Part shown: positions 33,757 to 43,163 of the stretch, piece by piece | Layout: the number at the start of each line of letters is the position of its first letter | Numbering within the stretch: the stretch's first letter is position 1 | From: an uncultured Bacteroides sp. | Lineage (GTDB): Bacteria; Bacteroidota; Bacteroidia; Bacteroidales; Bacteroidaceae | Direction: 5' to 3' | Length of the DNA: 64,000 bases | Assembly (NCBI GenBank): GCA_944322285.1 | Contig: CALUOR010000003.1 | Coordinates: 62,001 to 126,000, forward strand | The notes under the pieces: generated by a model | What the model saw: only the letters and a program-made list of their open reading frames with translations | Database searches by the model: none | Told to the model about the DNA's origin: nothing | Program-made: the position numbers and the translations under genes

Positions 33757-35898
33757 ATGAATGATATTTTTCCCCATAAGGTAGCCACTGCGTTAGGCTT
33801 GACGGATAAGCAAGTGAAGCATACGTTGGCCTTGCTGGACGAAGGTGCTACCATTCCTTTTATCAGTCGTTACCGGAAGGAAGCCACCGGAGGATTGGAT
33901 GAAGTGCAGGTAGAGGCCGTCAGAGAGCAGTATGAAAGACTGAAAGAAACTGAGCGGCGCAAGGTGACTATTCTTACAACGATCGAAGGACAAGGGAAAC
34001 TGAGCCCTGCATTGAAACAACGCATTGAGGCATGCTGGGATAATACGGAATTGGAAGACATCTACCTGCCCTATAAGCCCAAGCGGAAGACTCGTGCCGA
34101 GGTTGCCCGTCAGAAAGGCTTGGAACCTTTGGCTACCTTGTTATTGCTCCAAAAAGAAACACATCCCGAAACGAAGGCACAGGCTTATGTGAAAGGTGAG
34201 GTGAAAGATGTGGCGGATGCGTTGAAAGGTGCTTGTGACATCATAGCCGAGCGGGTGAATGAGAACGAGCAGGCCCGCCAAACAGTGCGAACGGCTTTTT
34301 CTCGACAAGCTGTCATCTCCGCGAAAGTTATTAAGGGGAAAGAAGAAAAGGCGGATAAATATCGGGATTACTTTGAAATGTCCGACTCTTTGAAACGCTG
34401 CACTTCTCACCGTTTGCTGGCCATGCGTCGGGGAGAGGCTGAAGGTTTGTTGAAAGTCAGCATCAGTCCTGATGATGTGGAGTGTGCCGGACGCTTGGAG
34501 AGACAATTCGTGCAAGGCAATAATGCAAGTAGTCAGTATGTGGCAGAGGCTGTGCGTGATGCCTATAAGCGTCTTTTAAAACCTTCCATTGAGACCGAGT
34601 TTGCTGCAATGAGCAAAGCAAAGGCCGATGATGAAGCCATTCAGGTTTTTGTTTCCAACCTGCGTCAATTGTTATTGGCTCCTCCCTTGGGGCAGAAACG
34701 AGTGATGGGCATTGACCCCGGTTTTCGAACAGGATGTAAAGTGGTGTGCCTTGATGCGCAGGGTAACTTGCTGCATAACGAAAACATCTATCCCCATCCG
34801 CCTGTGAACAAACCGAAGGAAGCTTTGCAGAAGTTACAGAAGATGTTGGAAGCATATAAGATTGAGGCCATAGCCATCGGTAACGGTACGGCCAGCCGGG
34901 AAACGGAAGACTTAGTGAAGAAGATGCGTTTTGACCGCGATGTGCAGGTGTTTGTCGTAAGCGAGCAGGGTGCTTCCATTTATTCGGCCTCCAAATTGGC
35001 GCGTGAGGAATTTCCCGATTATGATGTGACCGTGCGCGGTGCCGTATCCATTGCCCGTAGGCTGATGGATCCGTTGGCCGAACTTGTGAAGATTGATCCG
35101 AAATCCATTGGAGTAGGGCAATATCAACACGACGTAGACCAGACGAAGTTGAAAAAATCGCTGGATCAGACGGTGGAAAGTTGTGTGAATTTGGTCGGTG
35201 TCAATCTGAATACGGCCAGTAGCCATTTATTGACGTATGTATCAGGTTTAGGTCCGCAATTAGCCCAAAATATTGTGGAGTATCGGGCCGAACATGGTGC
35301 TTTTACGTCTCGCAAGGAGTTGCTCAAGGTGCCTCGTATGGGTGCCAAAGCTTTCGAGCAATGTGCGGGATTCCTTCGTATAGTGGATGGGACAAATCCG
35401 TTGGACAATACGGCTGTGCATCCCGAGAGTTATGGTATTGTGGAACAAATGGTGCGCGACTTGGAGTGTACTGTAGATGAGTTGATTGCGAATAAAGAGC
35501 TTCGCCTCCGTATCAAGCCCGAACGTTATGTGACTGATAAAACAGGGATGCTTACTCTAAAAGATATTTTGCAAGAGTTGGATAAGCCGGGCAGAGATCC
35601 CCGCGGTCCCATTAAAGTTTTTGAGTTCGCTCCAAATGTACACACGATGGATGATTTGGTGGAAGGTATGGAGCTTCCTGGTATCATAGGGAATATCACA
35701 AACTTTGGCGCTTTTGTGGATATCGGCATTAAGGAGAACGGTCTTATTCATCTTTCTCAATTGGCTGATCGCTACGTGAGTGACCCCAACGAAGTGGTGT
35801 CCATTCATCAGTACGTGCGAGTCAGAGTGTTGCAAATAGACAAGGAGCGCAAGCGCATTAATCTGACAATGCGAGGTGTGAGCCAAGAGGGGATATGA
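33757..35898 (+). CDS. tex: Tex-family RNA-binding transcription accessory protein
   Basis: The 713-residue protein matches Tex (YhgF): N-terminal helical domain with EGATIPFISRYRKEATGGLDE in pieces, a RuvC-like YqgF domain with VMGIDPGFRTGCKV, a helix-hairpin-helix region (VSGLGPQLAQNIVEYR and VPRMGAKAFEQCAGFLRI), and a C-terminal S1 domain (GIIGNITNFGAFVDIGIKENGLIH, seen in parts). Tex binds RNA and affects transcription and ribosome-related processes. It starts 15 bases after dnaJ, so it may be cotranscribed with the chaperone operon. Confidence 0.95.
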   Translation: MNDIFPHKVATALGLTDKQVKHTLALLDEGATIPFISRYRKEATGGLDEVQVEAVREQYERLKETERRKVTILTTIEGQGKLSPALKQRIEACWDNTELEDIYLPYKPKRKTRAEVARQKGLEPLATLLLLQKETHPETKAQAYVKGEVKDVADALKGACDIIAERVNENEQARQTVRTAFSRQAVISAKVIKGKEEKADKYRDYFEMSDSLKRCTSHRLLAMRRGEAEGLLKVSISPDDVECAGRLERQFVQGNNASSQYVAEAVRDAYKRLLKPSIETEFAAMSKAKADDEAIQVFVSNLRQLLLAPPLGQKRVMGIDPGFRTGCKVVCLDAQGNLLHNENIYPHPPVNKPKEALQKLQKMLEAYKIEAIAIGNGTASRETEDLVKKMRFDRDVQVFVVSEQGASIYSASKLAREEFPDYDVTVRGAVSIARRLMDPLAELVKIDPKSIGVGQYQHDVDQTKLKKSLDQTVESCVNLVGVNLNTASSHLLTYVSGLGPQLAQNIVEYRAEHGAFTSRKELLKVPRMGAKAFEQCAGFLRIVDGTNPLDNTAVHPESYGIVEQMVRDLECTVDELIANKELRLRIKPERYVTDKTGMLTLKDILQELDKPGRDPRGPIKVFEFAPNVHTMDDLVEGMELPGIIGNITNFGAFVDIGIKENGLIHLSQLADRYVSDPNEVVSIHQYVRVRVLQIDKERKRINLTMRGVSQEGI

Positions 35899-35957
35899 TT
35901 ATCGATATTGTCCTATTAAAACTCGTTTTTGTCCTATTTTTATTTTTCTCTTTTCTT

Positions 35958-35965
35958 TATTTTTG
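35958..35965 (+). promoter_or_regulatory. -7 promoter box of the alpha-fucosidase gene
   Basis: TATTTTTG followed by C matches TAnnTTTG, 47 bases before the start codon at 36013. Confidence 0.45.
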
Positions 35966-36012
35966 CATCGGGAACAATAAGTTTATAGTCATAAACTCAA
36001 TAATACCATGTC

Positions 36013-37662
36013 ATGAAAAATAAAGCTTTATTCTTTTCTTTATTGTGTGCGGCTTTTGTGTCGTGTGGTCAATCTCCGAAGTCTGCTTATGAAATTCCGG
36101 TTTCCGAGGCCGATGAGCCGATGATGACGGGCAAGTTCGAACCCACCTGGGAGTCCTTGAAGAATTACGAAGTGCCCGAGTGGTATAAAAACGCGAAGTT
36201 CGGTATCTGGGCGCATTGGGGTCCGCAATGTGTGGAGGGAACAGGCGACTGGATGGCGAGATATTTATATATGGAAGGCTCGCACGTGTACAAGCATCAC
36301 GTAGAGCACTACGGGCATCCTTCCGAAGTAGGTTTCAAGGATATTATCCCTTTATTTAAAGCTGAACGTTGGAACCCCGATTCACTCGTGGCTTTCTACA
36401 AACAGATTGGCGCACAATATTTCTTCGCCTTGGGTAATCATCATGACAATTTCGACCTTTGGGACAGCAAGTACCAACCGTGGAACTCCGTGAACATGGG
36501 GCCGAAACGCGATGTGCTGGCCGAGTGGGAGAAGGTAGCCCGCAAGTACGGCCTTCCGTTCGGTGTCAGTCTGCATGCCGACCATGCCTGGTCCTGGTAC
36601 GAAACGGCACAACGCCACGACACCATCGGTCCGAAGAAAGGCATTCCCTATGACGGCAAGCTGACCAAAGCTGACGGTAAGGGCAAATGGTGGGAAGGCT
36701 ACGACCCGCAAGACCTCTATGCGCAGAACCACCCCATGAGCGAGAACAGTTGGGACGACGGTATGATACACCGCCAATGGGCTTGGGGTAACGGTGTCTG
36801 CATGCCTTCGCAGGAGTTTGTGACCAACTTCTACAACCGTACGTTGGACGTTATCAACCGGTATAATCCCGACATCCTGTATTTTGACGTGACGGTGCTT
36901 CCGTTCTATCCCATCAGTGACGCCGGACTGAAGATTGCCGCACACCTCTATAATCACAGTATGGCTACGCACGATGGCAAGCTGGAAGCGGTGCTTACGG
37001 GTAAAATTTTGGACGAAGAGCAGCGCAAGGCCCTTGTATGGGACGTAGAGCGTGGCGCGCCCAATGAGATAATTCCTGACAAGTGGCAGACTTGCACCTG
37101 TTTAGGCGGATGGCACTACGACCAGTCACTTTATGAACACAACCGTTACAAATCGGCGGCTGATGTAGTGAAACTGCTGATAGACGTAGTAAGCAAGAAC
37201 GGTAATCTGTTGCTGAGCGTGCCTTTGCGTGCCGACGGAACGTTCGACGAAAAGGAAGCGGCTATACTTCACGAGTTCGGTGACTGGATGAACATCAACA
37301 AGGAAGCCATCTATGACACAACGCCTTGGAAGGTGTTCGGTGAAGGTCCGATTGCCAATGCGGACATTGAAATCAATGCGCAAGGCTTCAACGAAGGCTC
37401 CTATACGAACGCTACTGCCGAGGAAATCCGCTTCACGCAGAAAGGCGAAGATTTGTATGTGACAGCTTTGGCGTGGCCGGAAAACAAGAAAGTGGTTGTA
37501 AAATCGCTTGCGCAAGGCAATGAACTCTATCCCGAAGAAATAAAGGAAGTGGAACTGTTAGGCTACGGAAAGGTGAACTTTAAGCGTATGGCCGATGGAC
37601 TTACGATAGAACTTCCTGGTAAACAACTGAATAAAATCGCTCCGGTTTTCAAGGTAAGGTAA
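36013..37662 (+). CDS. GH29 alpha-L-fucosidase, exported lipoprotein
   Basis: The 549-residue protein has a lipoprotein signal (MKNKALFFSLLCAAFVSC). The catalytic domain shows WYKNAKFGIWAHWGPQCV, GAQYFFALGNHHDNFDLWDS and NPDILYFDVTVLPF, the region with the nucleophile aspartate of GH29 enzymes, then the family region NGNLLLSVPLRADGTFDE. A C-terminal beta domain completes the usual length. It removes terminal alpha-L-fucose from host or plant glycans, probably in the periplasm or at the surface. It is followed by a GH127/146 enzyme and a deoxysugar mutarotase on the same strand. Confidence 0.93.
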   Translation: MKNKALFFSLLCAAFVSCGQSPKSAYEIPVSEADEPMMTGKFEPTWESLKNYEVPEWYKNAKFGIWAHWGPQCVEGTGDWMARYLYMEGSHVYKHHVEHYGHPSEVGFKDIIPLFKAERWNPDSLVAFYKQIGAQYFFALGNHHDNFDLWDSKYQPWNSVNMGPKRDVLAEWEKVARKYGLPFGVSLHADHAWSWYETAQRHDTIGPKKGIPYDGKLTKADGKGKWWEGYDPQDLYAQNHPMSENSWDDGMIHRQWAWGNGVCMPSQEFVTNFYNRTLDVINRYNPDILYFDVTVLPFYPISDAGLKIAAHLYNHSMATHDGKLEAVLTGKILDEEQRKALVWDVERGAPNEIIPDKWQTCTCLGGWHYDQSLYEHNRYKSAADVVKLLIDVVSKNGNLLLSVPLRADGTFDEKEAAILHEFGDWMNINKEAIYDTTPWKVFGEGPIANADIEINAQGFNEGSYTNATAEEIRFTQKGEDLYVTALAWPENKKVVVKSLAQGNELYPEEIKEVELLGYGKVNFKRMADGLTIELPGKQLNKIAPVFKVR

Positions 37663-37710
37663 CAATTTACGTAGAATGAATGGACGTTTTTTCGGTTTTG
37701 CCTCTCCCAA

Positions 37711-37776
37711 GGAAAGGTGGCGCCTTTGATAGGGAAAGGTGGCGCCTTTGGTAAGGAAAGGTGGCACCTTTCCTTA
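37711..37776. repeat. palindrome array C, three units, 22 bp period
   Basis: Units GGAAAGGTGGCGCCTTTG start at 37711 and 37733, and a third, GGAAAGGTGGCACCTTTCC, at 37755, each 22 bases apart. The third unit is an odd palindrome with perfect 11-base arms around one central G. It lies between the GH29 and GH127/146 genes. Confidence 0.85.
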
Positions 37777-37834
37777 GGACTGTGGAGAAGTTAAAAATCT
37801 TTTTGCTATCTTTACCCTTTACACTTACAAGCAT

Positions 37835-40213
37835 ATGATGAAATACAGGATTTACTTAGTTGCACTTTTCGTTTTGAATTTGTGCCTTTCTTCCGCCTTT
37901 GGGGCGAACGGAGGGCGCGTTTCCACTTTCCCCTTGCAGGAAGTCCGCCTGTTGGATGGACCTTTCAAGCGTGCGTGCGACCTGAACATCCGGGTGCTGC
38001 TTCAGTATGACACCGACCGTCTGCTGGCTCCCTTCCGCAAGGAGGCAGGATTGCCCATGAAGGCGGAACTTTTTCCCAACTGGGCAGGGCTGGACGGGCA
38101 TGTGGCGGGCCATTACCTCAGCGCACTCTCCATGGCGTATGCCGCTACAGGCGATGAAGCCTGCAAAGAAAGGATGGACTACATGTTGGGCGAGTTGAAA
38201 GCGTGCCAGGACGCGAACGGAGACGGATACTTGGGCGGAATACCCGACGGGAAGAAGACCTGGGACGAAGTGAAGGCTGGCAAGGGTAGGGCAGTCAGCC
38301 GTTTGTGGGCGCCGTGGTACAACCTGCACAAAATGTATGCCGGCCTGCGCGACGCTTGGCTTTATACGGGCAGCGAGGAAGCCCACCGCATGTTCCTCCG
38401 CTTTTGCGACTGGGGGCTGGGCATTATCGCTCCTTTGGACGATGAGCAGATGGAGGGCATGCTCGACACGGAGTTTGGAGGCATGAACGAGGTGTATGTG
38501 GACGCTTACGAAATGACCGGCGAGCGGAAGTACTTAGATGCCGCCCGGCGCTTCTCGCACAAGCGTTTGCTGGACAGCATGGCACGCCGGGTGGACAATC
38601 TGGACAACATGCACGCCAACACGCAAGTGCCCAAGGCTGTGGGTTATCAGCGTGTGGCGGAGGTGACAGGTGGCACCACGTTCCTTGCCGCCGCAGACTT
38701 CTTCTGGACTACGGTGGTGGAGAACCGTTCGCTCTCGTTCGGAGGCAATAGCCGCAGGGAACATTTCCCCTCAGCCGACCGTTGTACGGATTATGTGGAG
38801 GAGCGGGAAGGACCGGAGTCGTGCAACACCTATAATATGTTGAAACTGACCGAAGGCTTGTTCCGCATCCGGCCGGAAGCACGCTATGCCGATTATTACG
38901 AGCGTGCCATGTTCAACCACATCCTCTCTACCCAACATCCCGTGCATGGGGGATATGTGTATTTCACCTCAGCCCGTCCGCGGCATTACCGCACGTACTC
39001 GGCACTGAATGAGGCGATGTGGTGTTGTGTAGGCACCGGCATGGAGAACCACGTCAAGTACGGTGAGTTCATCTACGCCCACACGGAGAAGGATGTGTAC
39101 GTCAACCTGTTTGTCGCTTCGCAACTGAATTGGAAGGAACAGGGTGTCCGCCTGACGCAGGAAACGGACTTCCCCGCATCGGAAACCGTGAAGCTGACCT
39201 TCGCATTAGACAAGCCGAAGCGTTTCGCCCTGCACTTCCGCTATCCTTCTTGGGCGGAAGCAGGAAAAATGTCCGTACGGGTGAACGGGGGAGATTGGGC
39301 GGTTGACGCCAACCCCTTGTCGTATGTCTCCATCGGGCGCAAATGGAAAGACGGCGATGTGGTGGAGATTTCCTTGCCCATGCGTTTCACCTTGGAGCAG
39401 ATGCCGAATGTGCCGGACTATATATCCGTCTTGTACGGGCCTATTGTGCTTGCCGCGCGGATGGGTACGGAGGATCTGCAAGGACTCGTGGCGGATGACG
39501 ACCGCTGGGGACACATCGCGAGAGGTAAGTTGTTGCCTTTGAGCGAAGCACCGGTCATGGTAGGCACTCCGGAGGAGGTGGAACGGAGATTGAAGTCTAT
39601 GCGTCCGGTGGAAGGCAAGCCGTTGCACTTTGTGTGCGAGGGACTCTTCAGCCCGGAGAAATACAGCCGCCTTCAGTTGGAGCCTTTTGCCGGCATTCAC
39701 GATTGCCGGTACTCCATTTATTTCCATCGCATGTCCCCTTCCGCTTACCAAGTTGAGCAGGAAAGGCTGGCACGTGCGGAGGCGGAGCGGCTGGCGTTGG
39801 ACCAACGTACGGTGGACCGTGTCCAGCCGGGCGAGCAACAACCGGAGATCGACCACCGGATGCAGGCCGAGGCTTCCTCAACCGGTTATACGGATGATGA
39901 AAGCTGGCGCAATGCGGAGGATGGAGGCTATTTCAGCTATCGCCTCTCCACGGAAGGCAGGAAGGAACTGGTGTTGCGGGTGCGCTATCGGAGTGGCGAG
40001 TCAGGAAAGTGCCTGTTTGACATATTAATAGACAATCAGCGTCTGGCTACGGAAGATGGTACGGAACCGGCAGGCCAGTCGATGTTTGTGAATAAGGAAT
40101 ACCGGATACCGTCCGCTCTTCTCGAAGGGAAAACAAGTGTGGAAGTATGCTTCCGGCCTAAGTCGGGAAACCGGACAGGGAAGGTTTTCTATGTGGCATT
40201 ATTGACGGAATGA
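37835..40213 (+). CDS. DUF1680 beta-L-arabinofuranosidase (GH127/GH146 type)
   Basis: The 792-residue protein has a signal peptide (MKYRIYLVALFVLNLCLSSA). The helical toroid has GHVAGHYLSALSMAYAATGD and PWYNLHKMYAGLRDAW. The metal/catalytic residues of GH127-type enzymes are visible in EGPESCNTYNMLKLT (Glu and Cys) and EAMWCCVGTGMENH (the two cysteines, one being the nucleophile). A C-terminal beta-rich region of about 200 residues follows. It should release L-arabinofuranose from plant arabinan or glycoprotein side chains; GH127 versus GH146 cannot be fixed by eye. Two ATG codons make the start uncertain by one residue. Confidence 0.9.
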   Translation: MMKYRIYLVALFVLNLCLSSAFGANGGRVSTFPLQEVRLLDGPFKRACDLNIRVLLQYDTDRLLAPFRKEAGLPMKAELFPNWAGLDGHVAGHYLSALSMAYAATGDEACKERMDYMLGELKACQDANGDGYLGGIPDGKKTWDEVKAGKGRAVSRLWAPWYNLHKMYAGLRDAWLYTGSEEAHRMFLRFCDWGLGIIAPLDDEQMEGMLDTEFGGMNEVYVDAYEMTGERKYLDAARRFSHKRLLDSMARRVDNLDNMHANTQVPKAVGYQRVAEVTGGTTFLAAADFFWTTVVENRSLSFGGNSRREHFPSADRCTDYVEEREGPESCNTYNMLKLTEGLFRIRPEARYADYYERAMFNHILSTQHPVHGGYVYFTSARPRHYRTYSALNEAMWCCVGTGMENHVKYGEFIYAHTEKDVYVNLFVASQLNWKEQGVRLTQETDFPASETVKLTFALDKPKRFALHFRYPSWAEAGKMSVRVNGGDWAVDANPLSYVSIGRKWKDGDVVEISLPMRFTLEQMPNVPDYISVLYGPIVLAARMGTEDLQGLVADDDRWGHIARGKLLPLSEAPVMVGTPEEVERRLKSMRPVEGKPLHFVCEGLFSPEKYSRLQLEPFAGIHDCRYSIYFHRMSPSAYQVEQERLARAEAERLALDQRTVDRVQPGEQQPEIDHRMQAEASSTGYTDDESWRNAEDGGYFSYRLSTEGRKELVLRVRYRSGESGKCLFDILIDNQRLATEDGTEPAGQSMFVNKEYRIPSALLEGKTSVEVCFRPKSGNRTGKVFYVALLTE

Positions 40214-40242
40214 AATTAGCTAACAATAATATAGAATAGATT

Positions 40243-40629
40243 ATGATGCAGAAAGAAGGATACCCGGAGAAAAGATATCCGGTGCCGACTAAACGGTATT
40301 GTCAGACACTGAGTTTGAAAGACAATCCGGCTTTGATAGCCGAATACCGGAAAATACATAGTAGGGAAGAGTCGTGGCCGGAAATCCGGGAAGGAATACG
40401 TTCGGTGGGAATTCTGGAGATGGAGATATACATATCCGGTTCCCAAGCGTTTATGATTGTGGAGACGCCCATGGACTTCGACTGGGACCTGGCAATGGAG
40501 CGGCTGGCCCATTTGCCGCGCCAGCAGGAGTGGGAGGACCATGTGGCACGTTTTCAGGAATGTGCGCCTGGAAGCACTTCTTCCCAAAAGTGGAGACTGA
40601 TGGAACGGATGTTTTACCTGTATGAATGA
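40243..40629 (+). CDS. L-rhamnose/L-fucose mutarotase family protein
   Basis: The 128-residue protein is of the RhaM (DUF718) family, which interconverts alpha and beta anomers of 6-deoxy-L-sugars. Signatures are KRYCQTLSLKDNPALIAEYRKIH in parts, the segment SWPEIREGIRSVGILEMEIY, and the C-terminal WRLMERMFYLYE. It is a little longer than the usual 104 residues because of an N-terminal extension of about 15 residues and a tail insertion. Next to a fucosidase, L-fucose is a plausible substrate, but this is from context only. No signal peptide is present. Confidence 0.88.
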   Translation: MMQKEGYPEKRYPVPTKRYCQTLSLKDNPALIAEYRKIHSREESWPEIREGIRSVGILEMEIYISGSQAFMIVETPMDFDWDLAMERLAHLPRQQEWEDHVARFQECAPGSTSSQKWRLMERMFYLYE

Positions 40630-40644
40630 TGGAAGGAAAGACGG

Positions 40645-41415
40645 TCACTGCTTTTCCGTCAGATACTTCCAGTAGCGCACGGGCATGTCCTGCCGTTGCT
40701 TGCGGGGATTCATGCGCTCTTTGATGCAGATGGCCTTGAAATAAGCCTTCCATAATTGCTGGAAGAGCTTCTCATCCTTGTCCATCAGGCTTTCGTCCAA
40801 CATGCCGGTGACAAGATGGGAAGCACGGGTGTCCTCACGGAAGGTGACTCGCCTCACTTCTTTCAAGTCGTAGTAGAAACCATAGGCGCGCCCCACGTCG
40901 TAGAGCAGCCAACGTTGGTCACCGAAACGGTCGCGGAAATGCTCCACAATCAGCGGAAGCGCGTTCTTCTCCGGCTCCACCGCCGCAAAATAGGTGCCGT
41001 CCGCCGCCTTCTGGAAACGGACGAACTGCATCAGGCGGTGACGTTCTCCGTTGACCCGTTTCCACATGCGCCACACATCCAACACGTCGGGGTCGGAGAA
41101 ATCGGTCTCTATGGAGCGGGGAGCGTCTATCGCCTTACGGATATAACGGAATAAAAGTATGGGCGTCTCCGGCTCTTCGGCCAGCCAGCATTGGGCCACG
41201 CATTGCAACGCCCCCGCCGAAAGCCTCTTCTGCAAGCCCCGCCACACGCGCCCCGCTTTCGCCTCATCGGTCACCACGGTCAGCGCTTCATCATAAAACA
41301 AAGGTAGCGGCTCGCCCTCCGGCACCAACAGGTCGGGAAAGGAACGCCGGGCGTAAGCATCGAACACCGAAGTCAACAGCCCCTCGAACGTATTATCAAA
41401 ACGGAATATCGTCAT
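40645..41415 (-). CDS. TIGR03915-family putative DNA metabolism protein
   Basis: The 256-residue protein matches the family found next to the TIGR03916 radical SAM protein: FRFDNTFEGLLTSVFDAY at the start, LFRYIRKAID, a central GERHRLMQFVRFQK and the tail MPVRYWKYLTEKQ. A uracil-DNA-glycosylase-like domain is often attached to relatives, but not here. Its start overlaps the stop of the radical SAM gene by 4 bases, so the two are translationally coupled. The family is inferred to take part in DNA repair or modification; no reaction is established. Confidence 0.85.
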   Translation of the reverse strand: MTIFRFDNTFEGLLTSVFDAYARRSFPDLLVPEGEPLPLFYDEALTVVTDEAKAGRVWRGLQKRLSAGALQCVAQCWLAEEPETPILLFRYIRKAIDAPRSIETDFSDPDVLDVWRMWKRVNGERHRLMQFVRFQKAADGTYFAAVEPEKNALPLIVEHFRDRFGDQRWLLYDVGRAYGFYYDLKEVRRVTFREDTRASHLVTGMLDESLMDKDEKLFQQLWKAYFKAICIKERMNPRKQRQDMPVRYWKYLTEKQ

Positions 41416-42677
41416 GGTTCTTCAAAAACAAGTTGCAACTGACGTTCGTCCACACCCTTGGGTTTCTTGGCCACCAGCAGGCGGCGTACGCCTTGGGGGG
41501 TCAGTTCGTGGATGGTGCGGGCGGGCAGTTCGTTGCAGGTCAGGAAATAACGGGCTTTCTTCATCACCACGCCTATCTTCTTCAGTTCATACATGCCCAA
41601 ACGGGAAAAGCGGCGCGAGGCCACAATCAGCCGGGCGGACTTCACCCCGATGCCGGGCACACGTAGCAACATTTCATAGTCGGCCTTGTTGACGTCTACC
41701 GGGAATTGCTCCGGATGGCGCAACGCCCATGCCAGCTTGGGGTCGACTTCCAGGTCGAGGTCGGGATAGGCATCGTCCACAATCTCCTCCACCTTGAACT
41801 GGTAGAAGCGGAGCAACCAATCGGCCTGATAGAGGCGGTTTTCGCGCACCAAAGGCGGCTGCTTCAAGGCGGGGAGCCGCTTGTCATACGTGTTCACCGA
41901 GATATATCCCGAATAGTACACCCTCCGCATCGTGGCGCGTCTGTAGAGGGCGGACGAAAGATAGAGGATGTCCTTATCGGTCTCCGGCGTGGCGCCTACA
42001 ATCATCTGCGTGCTCTGTCCGGCCGGCACGAAACGGGGCGCATAGCGGAACTTGCTCCGCTCCTCCCGGTTCTCCAACACGCCTTGCTGGATGTAGCGCA
42101 TCGGAGCAAACACGCTCTGATGGTCCTTCTCCGGAGCCAGGCGTTTCAAGCTCTCTTCTTTGGGAATCTCGATGTTCACGCTCAGGCGGTCGGCATAGAG
42201 TCCCGCCTCGCGCACCAACTCTTGCGACGCGCCGGGAATGCTCTTCAAGTGGATGTACCCGTTGAAACGGTGCACCGTGCGCAAGTCTTTGGCCACCCGC
42301 ACCAGACGCTCCATCGTATAATCGGGATTGCGCACCACGCCGCTGCTCAGGAAAAGCCCCTCGATGTAATTGCGCCGGTAGAACTCCATCGTCAGCTCCA
42401 CCAGCTCGCTCACCGAAAGCGTGGCGCGCGGTATGTCGTTGCTCCGCCGATTGACGCAATAGGCGCAGTCGTAGATGCAATAGTTGGTCAACATCACCTT
42501 AAGCAACGAGATGCACCGCCCGTCGTCGGCAAAGCTATGGCAGATGCCGATGCCTCCCACCGCATTGCCCACCATGCCCGCCTTGCCCCGGCGTACGGTG
42601 CCGCTGGATGAACATGACACGTCGTACTTGGCCGATTCGGTCAGTATTTTCAGCTTCTGAAGCACATTCTCGTTCAT
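41412..42677 (-). CDS. TIGR03916-family radical SAM putative DNA repair protein
   Basis: The 421-residue protein is taken from ATG 42677, which has a purine-rich site (GGGAG) just upstream. It contains the radical SAM cluster motif YCIYDCAYCVNR (CxxxCxxC) near residue 75, a region MIVGATPETDKDIL, and a C-terminal helix-hairpin-helix (LLRVPGIGVKSARLIVASRR) that suggests DNA binding. It is paired by a 4-base overlap with the TIGR03915 gene, the usual partner. The pair is thought to repair or modify DNA; the lesion is unknown. Confidence 0.9.
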   Translation of the reverse strand: MNENVLQKLKILTESAKYDVSCSSSGTVRRGKAGMVGNAVGGIGICHSFADDGRCISLLKVMLTNYCIYDCAYCVNRRSNDIPRATLSVSELVELTMEFYRRNYIEGLFLSSGVVRNPDYTMERLVRVAKDLRTVHRFNGYIHLKSIPGASQELVREAGLYADRLSVNIEIPKEESLKRLAPEKDHQSVFAPMRYIQQGVLENREERSKFRYAPRFVPAGQSTQMIVGATPETDKDILYLSSALYRRATMRRVYYSGYISVNTYDKRLPALKQPPLVRENRLYQADWLLRFYQFKVEEIVDDAYPDLDLEVDPKLAWALRHPEQFPVDVNKADYEMLLRVPGIGVKSARLIVASRRFSRLGMYELKKIGVVMKKARYFLTCNELPARTIHELTPQGVRRLLVAKKPKGVDERQLQLVFEEP

Positions 42678-42914
42678 ATTCTCCCGTCCTTTTTTGATGA
42701 AGCAAAAATACAAAAAGAATAGATATGATTGAAAAGGAAAAATCCGAAAAAGTCAGTTGTAAATAGTATTCTTTTGATAGTCTGTGTGTTAGGGAAAAGG
42801 GGAAATTGTAAAGAAGTGTAAAACCGGATTTTTTAGCCATTAGCGGCACGGCTTTTCGGGACAAATTATTATCTTAGCGGCCGGGATTTGTGTCCCTATA
42901 TTAATTATGGTGAT

Positions 42915-43163
42915 ATGAAAAAGGTGCATTTGAAGCCTTGGCAACTCTATGTCAGTATGTTTATTTTGCTGCTCGCTATCGGTGTGTTTATGCGTTGGCT
43001 TGATCCGCGTGGGATGCCGTGGACAGACAATCTGTTGCAAAGTTTACTCGGAGCGGTTTTGTTTACGGTGGGCTTTACTATAGGCGACCGCTATCGTCGC
43101 AAAAATCAAAAACATCGAGAAGAAGTAATGAAACAATTAAAAGATAAAGAACAATGGAACTGA
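42915..43163 (+). CDS. small one- or two-span membrane protein
   Basis: The 82-residue protein, from ATG 42915 ([20 protein letters not shown]), has one clear membrane segment near the N terminus, a second weaker one ([14 protein letters not shown]) and a highly charged C-terminal tail with [10 protein letters not shown]. No family is recognised. The last 10 bases overlap the leuB start, so it probably shares a transcript with leuB; a functional link is not evident. Confidence 0.65.
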   Translation: MKKVHLKPWQLYVSMFILLLAIGVFMRWLDPRGMPWTDNLLQSLLGAVLFTVGFTIGDRYRRKNQKHREEVMKQLKDKEQWN

